This document shows, one piece after another, positions 8,959 to 17,380 of a DNA stretch of 64,000 bases; positions within the stretch are counted from its first letter, which is position 1; each line of letters opens with the position of its first letter. A program made the translations under genes and the position numbers. Source of the stretch: Actinoplanes aureus (lineage in GTDB: Bacteria > Actinomycetota > Actinomycetes > Mycobacteriales > Micromonosporaceae). The notes below the pieces were generated by a model. It did no database searches. It was not told the origin of the DNA and saw only the letters and a list, made by a program, of their open reading frames with translations. Location of the stretch: positions 151,168-215,167 of the forward strand of contig NZ_JADQTO010000016.1 of assembly GCF_015704865.1 (NCBI RefSeq), given 5' to 3'.

Positions 8959-9016
8959 CGGGGGACTTCGGCCGGGGGCCGCGGTGCCGGCGCCTGGCCC
9001 GCTCGTTGACGCCGGG

Positions 9017-9310
9017 GTGAGGGTGGTCATCGACGGGCGTTTTGTGCTGGATGAGACGGATCTGCACCGGCGACTGGCGGGGGCCTTCGGATACGGGCCG
9101 CGGCATCGGCTGGATCTGACTTCGCTGCGCGATCGGCTGGCCGCCGGTGATCCCCGTCCGGTGCAGCTCACCTGCATCAACGGCTCGGTGTTGCGGATGG
9201 TGCTGGGCAACGCGCGGTTCGGCGAGTTCGTCGAGCTGCTGGAGAAGATCGAGGCCCTGGACCAGGGGAAGCACTGGACCGAGCGGTTCGTGCTCCGGAT
9301 GTTCGAGTAG
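9017..9310 (+). CDS. Barstar-like (barnase inhibitor family) protein
   Basis: This 97-residue protein has the barstar layout: an N-terminal strand IDGRFVLDETDLHRRL, a loop where barstar has YGxNLDAL (here YGPRHRLDLTSLRDRL), and a final helix-strand unit. Barstars bind and block barnase-type ribonucleases. No ribonuclease toxin gene is adjacent, so it is an orphan. The GTG at 9017 is chosen because the domain begins there; GTG 9023 is also possible. It is divergent from the DUF402 gene with 58 bases between the starts. Confidence 0.65.
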   Translation: MRVVIDGRFVLDETDLHRRLAGAFGYGPRHRLDLTSLRDRLAAGDPRPVQLTCINGSVLRMVLGNARFGEFVELLEKIEALDQGKHWTERFVLRMFE

Positions 9311-9470
9311 ACGGCTACCGGGGTGCAACGAACGGCGGCTCAAGTCGGCCGCTCCGCCACCGATCCCTATGGCACCTGCGGGGAACGCCCGCAGGTGGGC
9401 GGGTCCGGGCCGGTGTCCCCTCGGCGGCCGGGGCCCGCCCGGAGAAACGGGCGATACGACGGAGGCCGGC

Positions 9471-10313
9471 GTGGGCACGGAACTGCACATCGGCTCCGAC
9501 ACCGAGAAGGTCGTCGTTTCCGCGTACCCCCTCAAAGCGCGCAGCGGACGGCTGCGCCGGACCCGGACCGGAACGCTTGTCGAAGCCGTGCCGCGGCCGC
9601 CCTCGGGGCGCCGCCGCGAGGAGCGCGTGACCTACGCCGCACGCCTCGCCATCCCTCTGATCTTGCTTTCCGCGCTGCTCAGCGCGTTCGGCGCGAGCTG
9701 GTGGCTGGCCGCCGCCGGAAGCGCGACCCTGATCACCCTCGTCTGGCGTCGGCAAGCGCGCGCGGCGCAGCGGGCGGCCCTGGCGGTGCCGCGTGACCCG
9801 GAGTCCCGGGTGCTCTGGGCGGCGTCCGAGCGGACCGCGTTCGAAGGCGCCGTGGCGGCCTCGCACCGGGTCCGCGCGACCTGGCCGGCGCTGGCCGACA
9901 TGATCGACCCGGTCCTGGCCGACCGGTCCCTGACCCGGGCCCTGGACGAGCTCGCCGAGGTGCTGGTCCGGCGGCAGGAGTTGCGCCGGGTGCGTGCCGA
10001 GCTGGCGGCGGTCCGGGACGCGGACATCCCGGCGGACAGCCCGGCCCGATCGGCCGCCGGTTCCCAGGCGGAGCGGGCCGACCAGCTGTGGCGTGAGACG
10101 GAGGCGGCCGCGAGCCGCATCCTGCGCAGCATCGACGTCGCGGCCCGGGCGGGTGAGAGCTTCATCCGCGAGCGCCAGGTGGCGGCCACCGCTCGGTACG
10201 CCGAACGCACGCTGGCCCGGGTCACTGGTGCCCCGGCGGTGGCCGAGAGCGGACCGGACCTGGCCGACCGTACCGAGGCCGTGATCGCCGCCTACCGGGA
10301 CCTCGCGGCCTAG
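9471..10313 (+). CDS. Membrane-anchored coiled-coil protein, unassigned
   Basis: This 280-residue protein has a basic N-terminal region (about 1-52), two closely spaced hydrophobic segments at about 56-86 (LAIPLILLSALLSAFGASWWLAAAGSATLITLVW), and a long Ala/Glu/Arg-rich helical region that probably forms a coiled coil. The GTG start has a good GGAGG site 7 bases upstream. I do not recognise a family. It stands alone, with a weak hairpin (GTCACC/GGTGAC, 10327-10344) just after the stop. A structural or envelope-associated role is a guess. Confidence 0.7.
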   Translation: MGTELHIGSDTEKVVVSAYPLKARSGRLRRTRTGTLVEAVPRPPSGRRREERVTYAARLAIPLILLSALLSAFGASWWLAAAGSATLITLVWRRQARAAQRAALAVPRDPESRVLWAASERTAFEGAVAASHRVRATWPALADMIDPVLADRSLTRALDELAEVLVRRQELRRVRAELAAVRDADIPADSPARSAAGSQAERADQLWRETEAAASRILRSIDVAARAGESFIRERQVAATARYAERTLARVTGAPAVAESGPDLADRTEAVIAAYRDLAA

Positions 10314-10434
10314 TTCATTCACGACGGTCACCTTTTCGGGTGACTCGCCGCAGGTCGCCGATGTGGATACGTTGGCAAGCGACATGTGCGCTCGTGTTCA
10401 GATCCGGTCACGGACCGCCCACCCGGTGTGGCGG

Positions 10435-11079
10435 TCAAGCCGCTCTGCGCGCGGTGGACAGCTGCCGGGGAACGATCGGCCGGCCGGGTTCCCGAACCGG
10501 GCCGAGGGCCGCTACGAGCCGTTCCTGCACCAGCTCGGCGGCCGGCAGCCGCCATTCCACCTGTGCCGGCGAGACGCCCCAGCGCACCGGGCCCTCGACC
10601 ATCCGGCTGGGCGGTGCCGGGATCCAGGAGCCGACGCCGTGGCGGATCACGTCGAGGCGCTGGTCCAGTTCGGGGCGGAGCGGGCAGCCGGGGCGGACCA
10701 GGAGCATCCAGCGTCCGGTGGCGGTGACCGCGGCCGGTCCCAGTCCGGCGGCGCGCCGGGCCAGCGGCCGGGGTACCTCCAGGACGTCGAAGCTCACCCC
10801 GGTGGTGAGCAGGACCGAGTGCGGGCGCCGCCGCCACCAGCCGGTGATCCGGTCCGGGTCGCCGGTGGCCGACTCCGCCCAGGAGTCGAGCGCCGGATGG
10901 CAACCGGTGATCGGACACCCCGGACGGCCGCAGTGGAACCGGTGACCCGTCAGGTAGGAGCCCGGCGTCACCGCCCAGCCGTGCTGGGCGTATCGCAGGG
11001 CGGCTCGGCGCAGGCGTACCCGGTCGAGCTGGTCGAGAAGCGACGGTGGGACGAACGGCTGACTGGTGGTCCACTGCAT
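10435..11079 (-). CDS. Bifunctional DNA primase/polymerase (prim-pol) N-terminal domain protein
   Basis: This 214-residue protein resembles the stand-alone prim-pol-like proteins common in actinobacteria. It starts with helices (LRRAALRYAQHGWAVTPGSYL), then has a Cys/His cluster (FHCGRPGCPITGCHPALDSW) and the WWRRRPHSVLLTTG strand. The catalytic acidic pair expected of an active primase (DxD) is not obvious, so it may be a non-catalytic relative. The ATG at 11079 is preferred over 11169 because homology starts there and a palindrome lies in the extension. It is divergent from an XRE gene, a pairing often seen in related genomes. Confidence 0.65.
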   Translation of the reverse strand: MQWTTSQPFVPPSLLDQLDRVRLRRAALRYAQHGWAVTPGSYLTGHRFHCGRPGCPITGCHPALDSWAESATGDPDRITGWWRRRPHSVLLTTGVSFDVLEVPRPLARRAAGLGPAAVTATGRWMLLVRPGCPLRPELDQRLDVIRHGVGSWIPAPPSRMVEGPVRWGVSPAQVEWRLPAAELVQERLVAALGPVREPGRPIVPRQLSTARRAA

Positions 11080-11156
11080 AGCTCGATACCCCCGGAGGCG
11101 GGTGGAAGGCCGTATCCCGGTGCGACGTTCGTCGTTGGCTCGGTCAGATCCACCCT

Positions 11157-11169
11157 TTGCAACTTGCAA
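11157..11169. promoter_or_regulatory. 13-bp palindrome between the prim-pol and XRE genes
   Basis: TTGCAA-C-TTGCAA, perfect arms around one central base. It lies between the divergent prim-pol-like gene (start 11079) and XRE regulator gene (start 11303). Its 11-base core TGCAACTTGCA recurs at 23558-23568 next to the TIR gene. The likely binder is the XRE protein encoded downstream. Confidence 0.6.
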
Positions 11170-11264
11170 GAAAAACTACGAGCATCGGTGAGCAGGCGAT
11201 CACACACGCTGTGCGATCTGCGCGCACGTGAGCGGTCCACACTGCGAGTGACACCGGATGGCTC

Positions 11265-11285
11265 ACCGGCGGAGGGGCCGCCGGT
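11265..11285 (+). promoter_or_regulatory. Hairpin just upstream of the XRE ribosome site
   Basis: ACCGGCGG (11265-11272) and CCGCCGGT (11278-11285) form an 8-bp perfect stem with a 5-base loop. It ends 6 bases before the GGGGGAGG ribosome site at 11291-11298 and could modulate translation of the XRE gene. Confidence 0.4.
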
Positions 11286-11302
11286 TGAGTGGGGGAGGCA
11301 CC

Positions 11303-12529
11303 GTGGACGAGCTGCCGATCGGCCGCCGCGTCGCCTATTGGCGAGGCCGTCGAAAAATGTCCCAGCAGGTGTTCGCGGACCGGCTGGGCAAATCGAAGAG
11401 CTGGGTCGACAAGGTGGAACGGGGAGTCCGCCGGCTCGACAAGTTCTCAGTCGTGTACGACATCGCGGACGTGCTCCAGGTCGATGTCCAGCTGTTGCTG
11501 GGCAAAGAGGTGGAGCGCAAGCCGGAGACGCAGAACTGCATCGACCAGGTCGAGGTCGAGGAGATTCGGGCGGCTCTGGAGCGTTATGACCAGATGAGCG
11601 CGTTCTTCCAAGCGGTGCCACATTCGCCGCCGCTCACTGAGATGCGCAAAGCGGTCAGTCATGCCTGGCTGACCTATCAGCACGCCAAGTACGGCGTCCT
11701 GGCCCGCGCGCTGCCGAAACTGCTGCGCGACGCCCAGGCCGCGGACAGCGCCCACGCGAACAGCAACGAGGCGCCGCACGCCGCGCACCTGCTCGGGCAG
11801 GTCTACCAGATCGCCTCGTCGGCGCTGCGCAAGGTCGGCGAGCACGAGCTGTCCTGGCTGGCAGCGGACCGATCGATCGCGGTCTCGCAGCGGGCCGGGG
11901 ACCAGTTGCTGGCCGGTTTGGCCAGCTATCGGGTGGGCAGCGCGCTGCTCGCCCTGGGACGGGTCCGCCCGTCGCTCGAGGTGAACGTCAACATAGCCAA
12001 CCGGCTGGCGCCGGGCCCGGAGCGGTCCCGCCCGGATCAGCTTTCGGTGTACGGGATGCTGCTGCTCAACGGCGCCATGGCGGCCGCGCGGATCGGGGAC
12101 AGCGCGACCGTACGGGACCTGCTCAGCGGGGCTCAGCAGGCGTCGCAGGAGCTGGGCGGCGACTTCAACCACTACTGGACCAGTTTCGGGCCGACGAACG
12201 TGGAACTGCACCGCTGCGCCACCGCGGTGGAACTCGGCGACGGGCGCCTGGCGGTGGAAGCGCACGAGCGCATGAACAAGGACGGCTTCAACGCCATGCT
12301 CCCGGAGCGGCGCGCGCACCACTACCTGGACATCGCCCGTGGTTACACGCAGATCGGTGACGTGGAGAAGGCCGGGGAGATGCTGCTCGAGGGCGACCGG
12401 CTCGCTCCGTCCGAGATCCGCTGCCGGCCGCTCGCCCACGAAGTCCTTTCCGACGTGCTCCGGCGTACCCGGGGCGCGCCACCGGCTCCGATCGCGGAGC
12501 TGGCCGAACAGATGGGAGTCGGCGTATGA
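11303..12529 (+). CDS. XRE-family regulator with C-terminal TPR-like helical domain
   Basis: This 408-residue protein has an N-terminal Cro/C1-type helix-turn-helix (residues about 5-60: IGRRVAYWRGRRKMSQQVFADRLGKSKSWVDKVERG). A long all-helical domain follows, with TPR-like pairs such as LAADRSIAVSQRAGDQLLAGLASYRVGSALLALG. This architecture is typical of the many XRE regulators of Streptomyces and Micromonosporaceae. The GTG start has a strong GGGGGAGG site. The flavoprotein gene follows after 49 bases, a recurrent pairing. It probably binds the palindrome at 11157-11169. Confidence 0.85.
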   Translation: MDELPIGRRVAYWRGRRKMSQQVFADRLGKSKSWVDKVERGVRRLDKFSVVYDIADVLQVDVQLLLGKEVERKPETQNCIDQVEVEEIRAALERYDQMSAFFQAVPHSPPLTEMRKAVSHAWLTYQHAKYGVLARALPKLLRDAQAADSAHANSNEAPHAAHLLGQVYQIASSALRKVGEHELSWLAADRSIAVSQRAGDQLLAGLASYRVGSALLALGRVRPSLEVNVNIANRLAPGPERSRPDQLSVYGMLLLNGAMAAARIGDSATVRDLLSGAQQASQELGGDFNHYWTSFGPTNVELHRCATAVELGDGRLAVEAHERMNKDGFNAMLPERRAHHYLDIARGYTQIGDVEKAGEMLLEGDRLAPSEIRCRPLAHEVLSDVLRRTRGAPPAPIAELAEQMGVGV

Positions 12530-12578
12530 CGGGGGCCTGTAGTCCGGTCATGGGTGGCGGGTGGGGGGTCCGCGGCTG

Positions 12579-13169
12579 ATGACCGGTAACCCCTCACCCG
12601 GTGTGCTGTACGTGCTCGTGTGCGGCTCACCGATGGCCCGGGACGTCGGAGTCCTCGTCACCCTCGCCCAGAACGACGGCTGGGACGTGTGCGTGGTGAC
12701 CACCCCGGACGGCCGCAAGTTCGTGGACGTGGCGGCCTTGCAGGCACAGACCGGACATCCGGTACGTTCCACTTACAAGAGCCCCGGCGACCCCGACGCG
12801 CTGCCGCCGGCCGACGCGATGATCGTCGCCCCGGCCACCGTCAACACGGTCAACAAGTGGGCCGCCGGGATCACCGACACGCTGGTGCTCGGCCTGCTCG
12901 TCGAGGGGTACGGCTACGGCGTGCCGACCGCCGTGGTCCCGTACACGAACAAGGTGATGGCGCTGCACCCCGCGCTGCACGAGAGTCTCGCCAAGCTGCG
13001 GGACTGGGGTGTGCACGTGCTCTACGGCGAGGACGTCTGCCGGCTCGGCGGGCCCGGGCAGACCGACCGTTTCCGCGGCCAGTTCCCGTGGCGCCGAGCG
13101 CTGCAGGCGGTCAGTCCGACCGCCGCAGCGGCGGCGGGTAGCCGAGTCGAGCCGGGAGCGATTCCCTAG
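12579..13169 (+). CDS. Flavoprotein family (PPC decarboxylase-like fold)
   Basis: This 196-residue protein has the flavoprotein (Dfp N-domain/UbiX-like) fold: a first strand-turn VLYVLVCGSPMARD, the central DAMIVAPATVNTVNKWAAGITD motif that lines the FMN site, and GYGYGVPTAVVPYTNKVM. True CoaBC has a second synthetase domain that is absent here, so this is not the pantothenate pathway enzyme. Such short flavoproteins next to XRE regulators are widespread in actinobacteria and their role is unknown. It lies in the same orientation as the XRE gene and is probably co-transcribed with it. Confidence 0.8.
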   Translation: MTGNPSPGVLYVLVCGSPMARDVGVLVTLAQNDGWDVCVVTTPDGRKFVDVAALQAQTGHPVRSTYKSPGDPDALPPADAMIVAPATVNTVNKWAAGITDTLVLGLLVEGYGYGVPTAVVPYTNKVMALHPALHESLAKLRDWGVHVLYGEDVCRLGGPGQTDRFRGQFPWRRALQAVSPTAAAAAGSRVEPGAIP

Positions 13170-13185
13170 GCATATAGAGTTGGCC

Positions 13186-13293
13186 GTCGTGACCGACTGC
13201 ACCGAGCGGCAACCAGCCGCACCTGACTGCGGCCTCGCAGGCGAGGGCCAGAAGGGCACGACAAAAGAGGCACAGTCGTGACCGACTGCACCG
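13186..13293 (+). repeat. 19-bp direct repeat duplicating the Nif3 start region
   Basis: GTCGTGACCGACTGCACCG occurs exactly at 13186-13204 and 13275-13293, offset by 89 bases. The second copy contains the real GTG start of the Nif3 gene and its first codons. The first copy provides a second GTG start in another frame. Confidence 0.9.
13189..13281 (+). CDS. Possible 30-codon upstream ORF coupled to the Nif3 gene
   Basis: From GTG 13189 a 30-codon frame begins MTDCT, the same five residues as the Nif3 protein, and ends in ...TTKEAQS. Its stop overlaps the Nif3 start in a GTGA (13278-13281). A TATAGA -10-like hexamer at 13173-13178 would place a transcript start within about ten bases of this GTG, so the message could be nearly leaderless. 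There is no clear ribosome site. Translation is not proven; it may be a regulatory leader peptide or a by-product of the duplication. Confidence 0.4.
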   Translation: MTDCTERQPAAPDCGLAGEGQKGTTKEAQS

Positions 13294-14114
13294 TCCTTGA
13301 CGTGGTGACCGCCCTGGACGCGCGCTATCCGCGGAGCTGGGCGGAGTCCTGGGACAAGGTCGGGCTGGTGCTCGGCGAGTTCGACCATCCGGTCGCTCGC
13401 GTCCTCTGCGTCGTCGACTGCGTCCCGGAGACCGTCGACGAGGCCCTGACGCTCGGCGCGGACCTGATCATCGCGCACCACCCGCTGCTGCTGAAGCCGG
13501 TGTCGTCGATCGCCCCGGACACCTTCAAGGGCCGGATCGTGCACCGGCTGATCCGGGCGGGCGTGGCGCTCTACACCGCGCACACCAACGCCGACGTGGC
13601 GAATCCCGGCGTCTCCGACGCGCTCGCCGCCCGGCTGGGCCTGACCGGCCTGCGCCCGCTGGTGCCCGCCGAGGGCGCCGCGGCCGGCGAGGGGCGCGGG
13701 CTGGGCCGGATCGGCGAGCTGGCCGAGCCGCTCACGCTCGCGACGCTGACGCAACGCTGCGCGGACAGCCTGCCGTGGACGGCCGCCGGGGTACGGGCCG
13801 CCGGCGACCCGGAGCGGGAGATCCGTACGGTCGCCGTCTGTGGTGGCGCGGGCGACTCGTTCCTGGCCGACGCGACGCGGGCCGGTGTCGACGCGTACCT
13901 TTGCGCTGATCTTCGGCACCACCCGGTCAGCGAGCATCTCGCGGGTGGTGGCCCGGCACTCCTCGACGTCGCACACTGGGCGAGCGAGCGTCCCTGGCTG
14001 GACGACGTGGCGGCCTGGCTGCGCGCGGAGTTCCCGCTCGACGTGGTGGTGTCCGACCTGGATACCGATCCCTGGACCGTCCATTCCGCTTTCGTGAAGG
14101 AGACCCACCCGTGA
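13278..14114 (+). CDS. Nif3-like dinuclear metal centre hexameric protein
   Basis: This 278-residue member of the NIF3/DUF34 family has paired metal-binding motifs: IIAHHPLLLKPVSS near residue 60, a middle AHTNADVANPG, and the C-terminal DVAHWASERP that completes the dinuclear site. A proposed GTP cyclohydrolase-I-like activity is not established for this branch. It heads a three-gene operon with a C4 zinc ribbon protein and an RNase H/phosphatase fusion, joined by 4-base GTGA overlaps. As I recall, M. tuberculosis Rv2230c-Rv2228c has the same order. Confidence 0.88.
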   Translation: MTDCTVLDVVTALDARYPRSWAESWDKVGLVLGEFDHPVARVLCVVDCVPETVDEALTLGADLIIAHHPLLLKPVSSIAPDTFKGRIVHRLIRAGVALYTAHTNADVANPGVSDALAARLGLTGLRPLVPAEGAAAGEGRGLGRIGELAEPLTLATLTQRCADSLPWTAAGVRAAGDPEREIRTVAVCGGAGDSFLADATRAGVDAYLCADLRHHPVSEHLAGGGPALLDVAHWASERPWLDDVAAWLRAEFPLDVVVSDLDTDPWTVHSAFVKETHP

Positions 14115-14845
14115 AGGCCGCCCCGGAAGCCCAGCGCCGCCTGCTCGATCTGCAGGCCATCGACACCGCCCTGGCCCAGCTCACGCACCGGCGAAAGACG
14201 CTGCCCGAGCTGGCCGAGATCGACGCCGTGGCGCGGGAGATCTCCGCGTTGGAGGACGAGCGGGTCCGTGCCCAGGTCGCGGTCGACGACCTGGACCGGG
14301 ACATCTCCAGGTACGAGAAGGACATCGAGCAGGTGCGGATCCGCAAGGAGCGGGACCAGCAGCGGCTGAACTCCGGTGGCGCGCTGAAGGAGATCGAGGG
14401 GCTCGAGCACGAGCTGGCCACGCTGAACCGGAGGCAGTCCGAGCTGGAGGACGCTGAGCTCGAGCTGATGGAGCAGCGGGAGACCGCGGCGGCCGCGCTC
14501 GCCGACGTGCAGGAGCGGCTGTCGGCGGCGACCGGGCGGCGTACCGAGGCGGAACGGCGGCGCGACGAGACCCTCGGCGAGCTCACCAAGGAGCAGGAGT
14601 TCAAGACCGGCGCCCGGGTGCCGCTCGCCGCGGACCTGCCGGCCGATCTGGTCACCCTCTACGAGAAGATCCGCACCGAGACCGGCATGGGCGCGGCGCT
14701 GGTGTACGCGGGCCGCTGCGGCGCCTGCCGGATCGAGCTCTACGGCGCCGACCTGGCCCGGGTCAAGGCGGCCCCGGCCGATGACGTGGTCCGCTGCGAG
14801 GAGTGCCGCCGGATCATGGTCCGTACCTCGGAGTCCGGCCTGTGA
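14111..14845 (+). CDS. C4-type zinc ribbon protein with N-terminal coiled coil (DUF164)
   Basis: This 244-residue protein has a long coiled coil (about residues 1-165, rich in Leu/Glu/Arg with heptads such as LEHELATLNRRQSELEDAELELMEQRE). The C-terminal zinc ribbon pairs CGACRIEL with CEECRRIM. The family (Rv2229c-like, also found with Nif3 in Helicobacter) is of unknown function and is thought to bind nucleic acid or a protein partner. The GTG overlaps the Nif3 stop (14111-14114). Confidence 0.85.
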   Translation: MKAAPEAQRRLLDLQAIDTALAQLTHRRKTLPELAEIDAVAREISALEDERVRAQVAVDDLDRDISRYEKDIEQVRIRKERDQQRLNSGGALKEIEGLEHELATLNRRQSELEDAELELMEQRETAAAALADVQERLSAATGRRTEAERRRDETLGELTKEQEFKTGARVPLAADLPADLVTLYEKIRTETGMGAALVYAGRCGACRIELYGADLARVKAAPADDVVRCEECRRIMVRTSESGL

Positions 14846-15960
14846 GTGCCCTGCGCGTCGTCGTCGAGGCGGACGGTGGGTCGCGGGGTAATCCCGGTCC
14901 CGCCGGTTACGGCGCGGTGGTCCGCGAGGCGGCCACCGGCGAGGTTCTGCTGGAGCGGTACGCCGCGCTCGGCGTCACCACGAACAACGTGGCCGAGTAT
15001 TCGGGGCTGATCGCGGGTCTTCAGGCCGCCGCCGAGCTGAACGCCGGCCGGGTCGACGTCCGGATGGACTCGAAGCTGGTCATCGAGCAGATGTCCGGCC
15101 GCTGGCAGATCAAGAACGCGGGTCTGCGGCCGCTCGCCGCGGAGGCGGCCGGGCTGGTCGGCAAGTTCGCCGAGGTCACCTTCGACTGGATCCCCCGCGA
15201 GCAGAACCGGGCCGCGGACGCGCTGGCCAACCGGGCGATGGACGAGGCGGCCGGCAAGCGCGTCCCGGATGTGGCCGCCGAGCCCGCGCTCCCGGCCGTG
15301 GCCGCGGAGAAGCCGAGGTCGTGGGCGCCGCCGTCGCTGGAGAACGCGACCCGGATCATCCTGGTCCGGCACGGCTCGACCTCGCTCACTTCGCAGGGCC
15401 GCTACTCCGGGCGCGGCGACGTGCCGCTCACCGACGAGGGCGAGGCACAGGCGATGGCCGCGGCCGGGCGGGTGGCCGGCATCAGCCGCGACGTCGCGGC
15501 GGTGCTCAGCTCACCCCTTTCCCGGTGTACGCGTACCGCGGAGCTGATCGCCGCGGAGGTCGGTGGCGTGCCGGTCACGGTGATGGACGACCTGATCGAG
15601 TGCGACTTCGGCGCGTGGGAGGCCCGCACCTTCGCCGAGGTGCAGGAACGCTGGCCGGACGAGATGGCGGCGTGGCTGGAGTCGACGAGTGTCGCGCCGC
15701 CGGGCGGGGAGTCCTTCCAGGCGGTGGCGAAGCGGATCCGCGGTGCCTTGGCGACCGTGCTGTCCGCGTACCCCGGAAAGACCGTCGTGCTGGTCTCGCA
15801 CGTCTCGCCGATCAAGCTGATCCTGCGCGACGCGCTCGCCGCAGGCGACGCGTTCCTGCACCGGCTCTTCCTGGACGCCGCCGGCGTCTCCACCCTGGAC
15901 GTCTGGCCGGACGGCAACATCGCGGTGCGGTCGGTCAACGAGACCGCGCATCTCCGGTAA
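14842..15960 (+). CDS. Bifunctional RNase H / acid phosphatase (Rv2228c-type)
   Basis: This 372-residue fusion has two domains. Residues 1-135 are an RNase HI domain with VEADGGSRGNPGPAGYG, the catalytic Glu in NNVAEYSGL, Asp in DSKLVIEQ and Asp in AADALANRA. Residues about 170-372 are a histidine phosphatase (CobC-like) with LVRHGSTSLT as the catalytic His motif and VSHVSPIKL as the second His. It degrades RNA in RNA-DNA hybrids and dephosphorylates a cobalamin-related or other phosphate ester. The GTG overlaps the zinc ribbon stop (14842-14845). The organisation matches M. tuberculosis Rv2228c. Confidence 0.92.
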   Translation: MSALRVVVEADGGSRGNPGPAGYGAVVREAATGEVLLERYAALGVTTNNVAEYSGLIAGLQAAAELNAGRVDVRMDSKLVIEQMSGRWQIKNAGLRPLAAEAAGLVGKFAEVTFDWIPREQNRAADALANRAMDEAAGKRVPDVAAEPALPAVAAEKPRSWAPPSLENATRIILVRHGSTSLTSQGRYSGRGDVPLTDEGEAQAMAAAGRVAGISRDVAAVLSSPLSRCTRTAELIAAEVGGVPVTVMDDLIECDFGAWEARTFAEVQERWPDEMAAWLESTSVAPPGGESFQAVAKRIRGALATVLSAYPGKTVVLVSHVSPIKLILRDALAAGDAFLHRLFLDAAGVSTLDVWPDGNIAVRSVNETAHLR

Positions 15961-15971
15961 TTGAATATTGA

Positions 15972-16016
15972 CCCCTGTGGGGCGAGACGTTTAGCTTCCT
16001 CGATTAGGAAACTTTC
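15972..16016 (+). promoter_or_regulatory. Regulatory palindromes upstream of the chitinase
   Basis: Three small inverted repeats are stacked in front of the chitinase gene: CCCC-TGT-GGGG (15972-15982), TTCCT-N5-AGGAA (15996-16010) and GAAA-C-TTTC (16008-16016). The last two overlap in TTAGGAAACTTTC. I recall related TTAGGAAA-type sites before secreted hydrolase genes in this family, so this is probably an operator for carbon or chitin control. Confidence 0.45.
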
Positions 16017-16041
16017 TTCAACGTTTCGCCCTGGAGGGCTC

Positions 16042-17328
16042 ATGCGCGGTTTCACCCGCCGCCTGGTCGCCGTGGCAGCCGCCGCCGCGGCCGTCGTAGC
16101 GGCCGCACCGACTCCCGCACAGGCACATGGGAACGACTCATATCTCAAGGTCGCCTACTTCACCCAGTGGGGCATCTACGGCCGGGACTTCCAGCTCGCC
16201 GACGTGCAGCAGTCCGGTGCGGCGGCCAAGCTGACCCACATCAACTACGCGTTCGGGCCGGTCACCGCGGCCGGGGTCTGCGACTCGGCCGACCCGTGGG
16301 CGGACTGGCAGACGTCGTTCTCCGCGGAGAACAGCGTGGACGGCGTCGCCGACGTGGCCGGGCAGCCGATCGCCGGCAACCTCAACCAGCTGGCCGAGCT
16401 GAAGAAGAAGAACCCCAAGCTCAAGGCGCTGATCTCGCTGGGCGGCTGGACCGGGTCGGCGTACTTCTCGGACGCGGTGCTGACCGACGCGTCGCGCAAG
16501 AAGCTGGTCTCGTCCTGCATCGACCTGTGGATCAAGGGCAACCTGCCGGGCCTGCCCGCGGGCACCGCGGCCGGCATCTTCGACGGCATCGACCTGGACT
16601 GGGAGTGGCCCGGCTCGTCCGGCAACACCGGCAACGTCATCCGGCCCGAGGACAAGCAGAACTTCACGCTGCTGCTCGCCGAGTTCCGCGCCCAGCTCGA
16701 CAAGCTCGCCCGGGCGAACCGGACGAAGTACGAGCTCACCGCGTTCGTCCCGGCCGCGCCCGCGAAGATCGACGCCGGGTTCGAGGTCAGCAAGATCTTC
16801 AAGTACCTGGACTTCGCGACCGTGCAGGGCTACGACTTCCACGGCACCTGGGAGCCGGTGACCAACCAGCAGTCGGCGCTGCGGGTCCCGGCCGGCGCGC
16901 CGGACAACCCGGACTTCTCGGTGGAGAACACGATCAACGCGTGGGTCGCCGGCGGAGCGCCGAAGCGCAAGCTGATCCTCGGTGTGCCGTACTACGGGCA
17001 GGGCTGGACCGGGGTCACCGGCACCGGTAACGGACTGTTCCAGCCGGCCGCCGGCCCGGCGCCGGGCGCCTTCGCCGCCGGCACCGAGGACTACAAGCGG
17101 CTCAAGCAGCTGCCGGCGCAGGGCTACACCGTGCACCGGGATCTGCGCAACGGGCACGCCTGGCTGTTCGACGGCACGACCTTCTGGACGTACGACGACC
17201 CGGCCGTCCTGTTGCAGAAGTCGCTCTACATCCGGGTCAAGGGACTCGGCGGAGCGATGATGTGGTCGCTCGACGGTGACGACGAGAAGGCGTCGCTGAC
17301 CAAGGCGATCGCCGCCGGCCTGCAGTAG
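16042..17328 (+). CDS. Secreted GH18 chitinase
   Basis: This is a 428-residue glycoside hydrolase family 18 enzyme that cleaves chitin. A Sec-type signal peptide with two Arg (MRGFTRRLVAVAAAAAAVV...TPAQA|HG) ends near residue 31. The catalytic signature FDGIDLDWEWP has Asp181, Asp184, Asp186 and the acid Glu188. LISLGGWTGSAYF is the conserved second GH18 strand, and the C-terminal LGGAMMWSLDGDD is typical. No carbohydrate-binding or fibronectin domain is attached. The ATG at 16042 has GGAGG 8 bases upstream. A strong hairpin follows the stop. Confidence 0.93.
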   Translation: MRGFTRRLVAVAAAAAAVVAAAPTPAQAHGNDSYLKVAYFTQWGIYGRDFQLADVQQSGAAAKLTHINYAFGPVTAAGVCDSADPWADWQTSFSAENSVDGVADVAGQPIAGNLNQLAELKKKNPKLKALISLGGWTGSAYFSDAVLTDASRKKLVSSCIDLWIKGNLPGLPAGTAAGIFDGIDLDWEWPGSSGNTGNVIRPEDKQNFTLLLAEFRAQLDKLARANRTKYELTAFVPAAPAKIDAGFEVSKIFKYLDFATVQGYDFHGTWEPVTNQQSALRVPAGAPDNPDFSVENTINAWVAGGAPKRKLILGVPYYGQGWTGVTGTGNGLFQPAAGPAPGAFAAGTEDYKRLKQLPAQGYTVHRDLRNGHAWLFDGTTFWTYDDPAVLLQKSLYIRVKGLGGAMMWSLDGDDEKASLTKAIAAGLQ

Positions 17329-17335
17329 CTCGGAA

Positions 17336-17380
17336 TCCGCGCGTCCATCCACTCGGATACCACCTGGATGGACGCGCGGA
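17336..17380 (+). terminator. Long hairpin after the chitinase gene
   Basis: TCCGCGCGTCCATCC (17336-17350) and GGATGGACGCGCGGA (17366-17380) form a perfect 15-bp stem around a 15-base loop, starting 8 bases after the chitinase stop. No T run follows, as is usual for GC-rich actinobacteria. Confidence 0.75.

Noticed and set aside
17336..17380. Attachment site or insertion-element end at the 15-bp inverted repeat
   Set aside because: There is no transposase or target duplication and the position after the stop fits a terminator.
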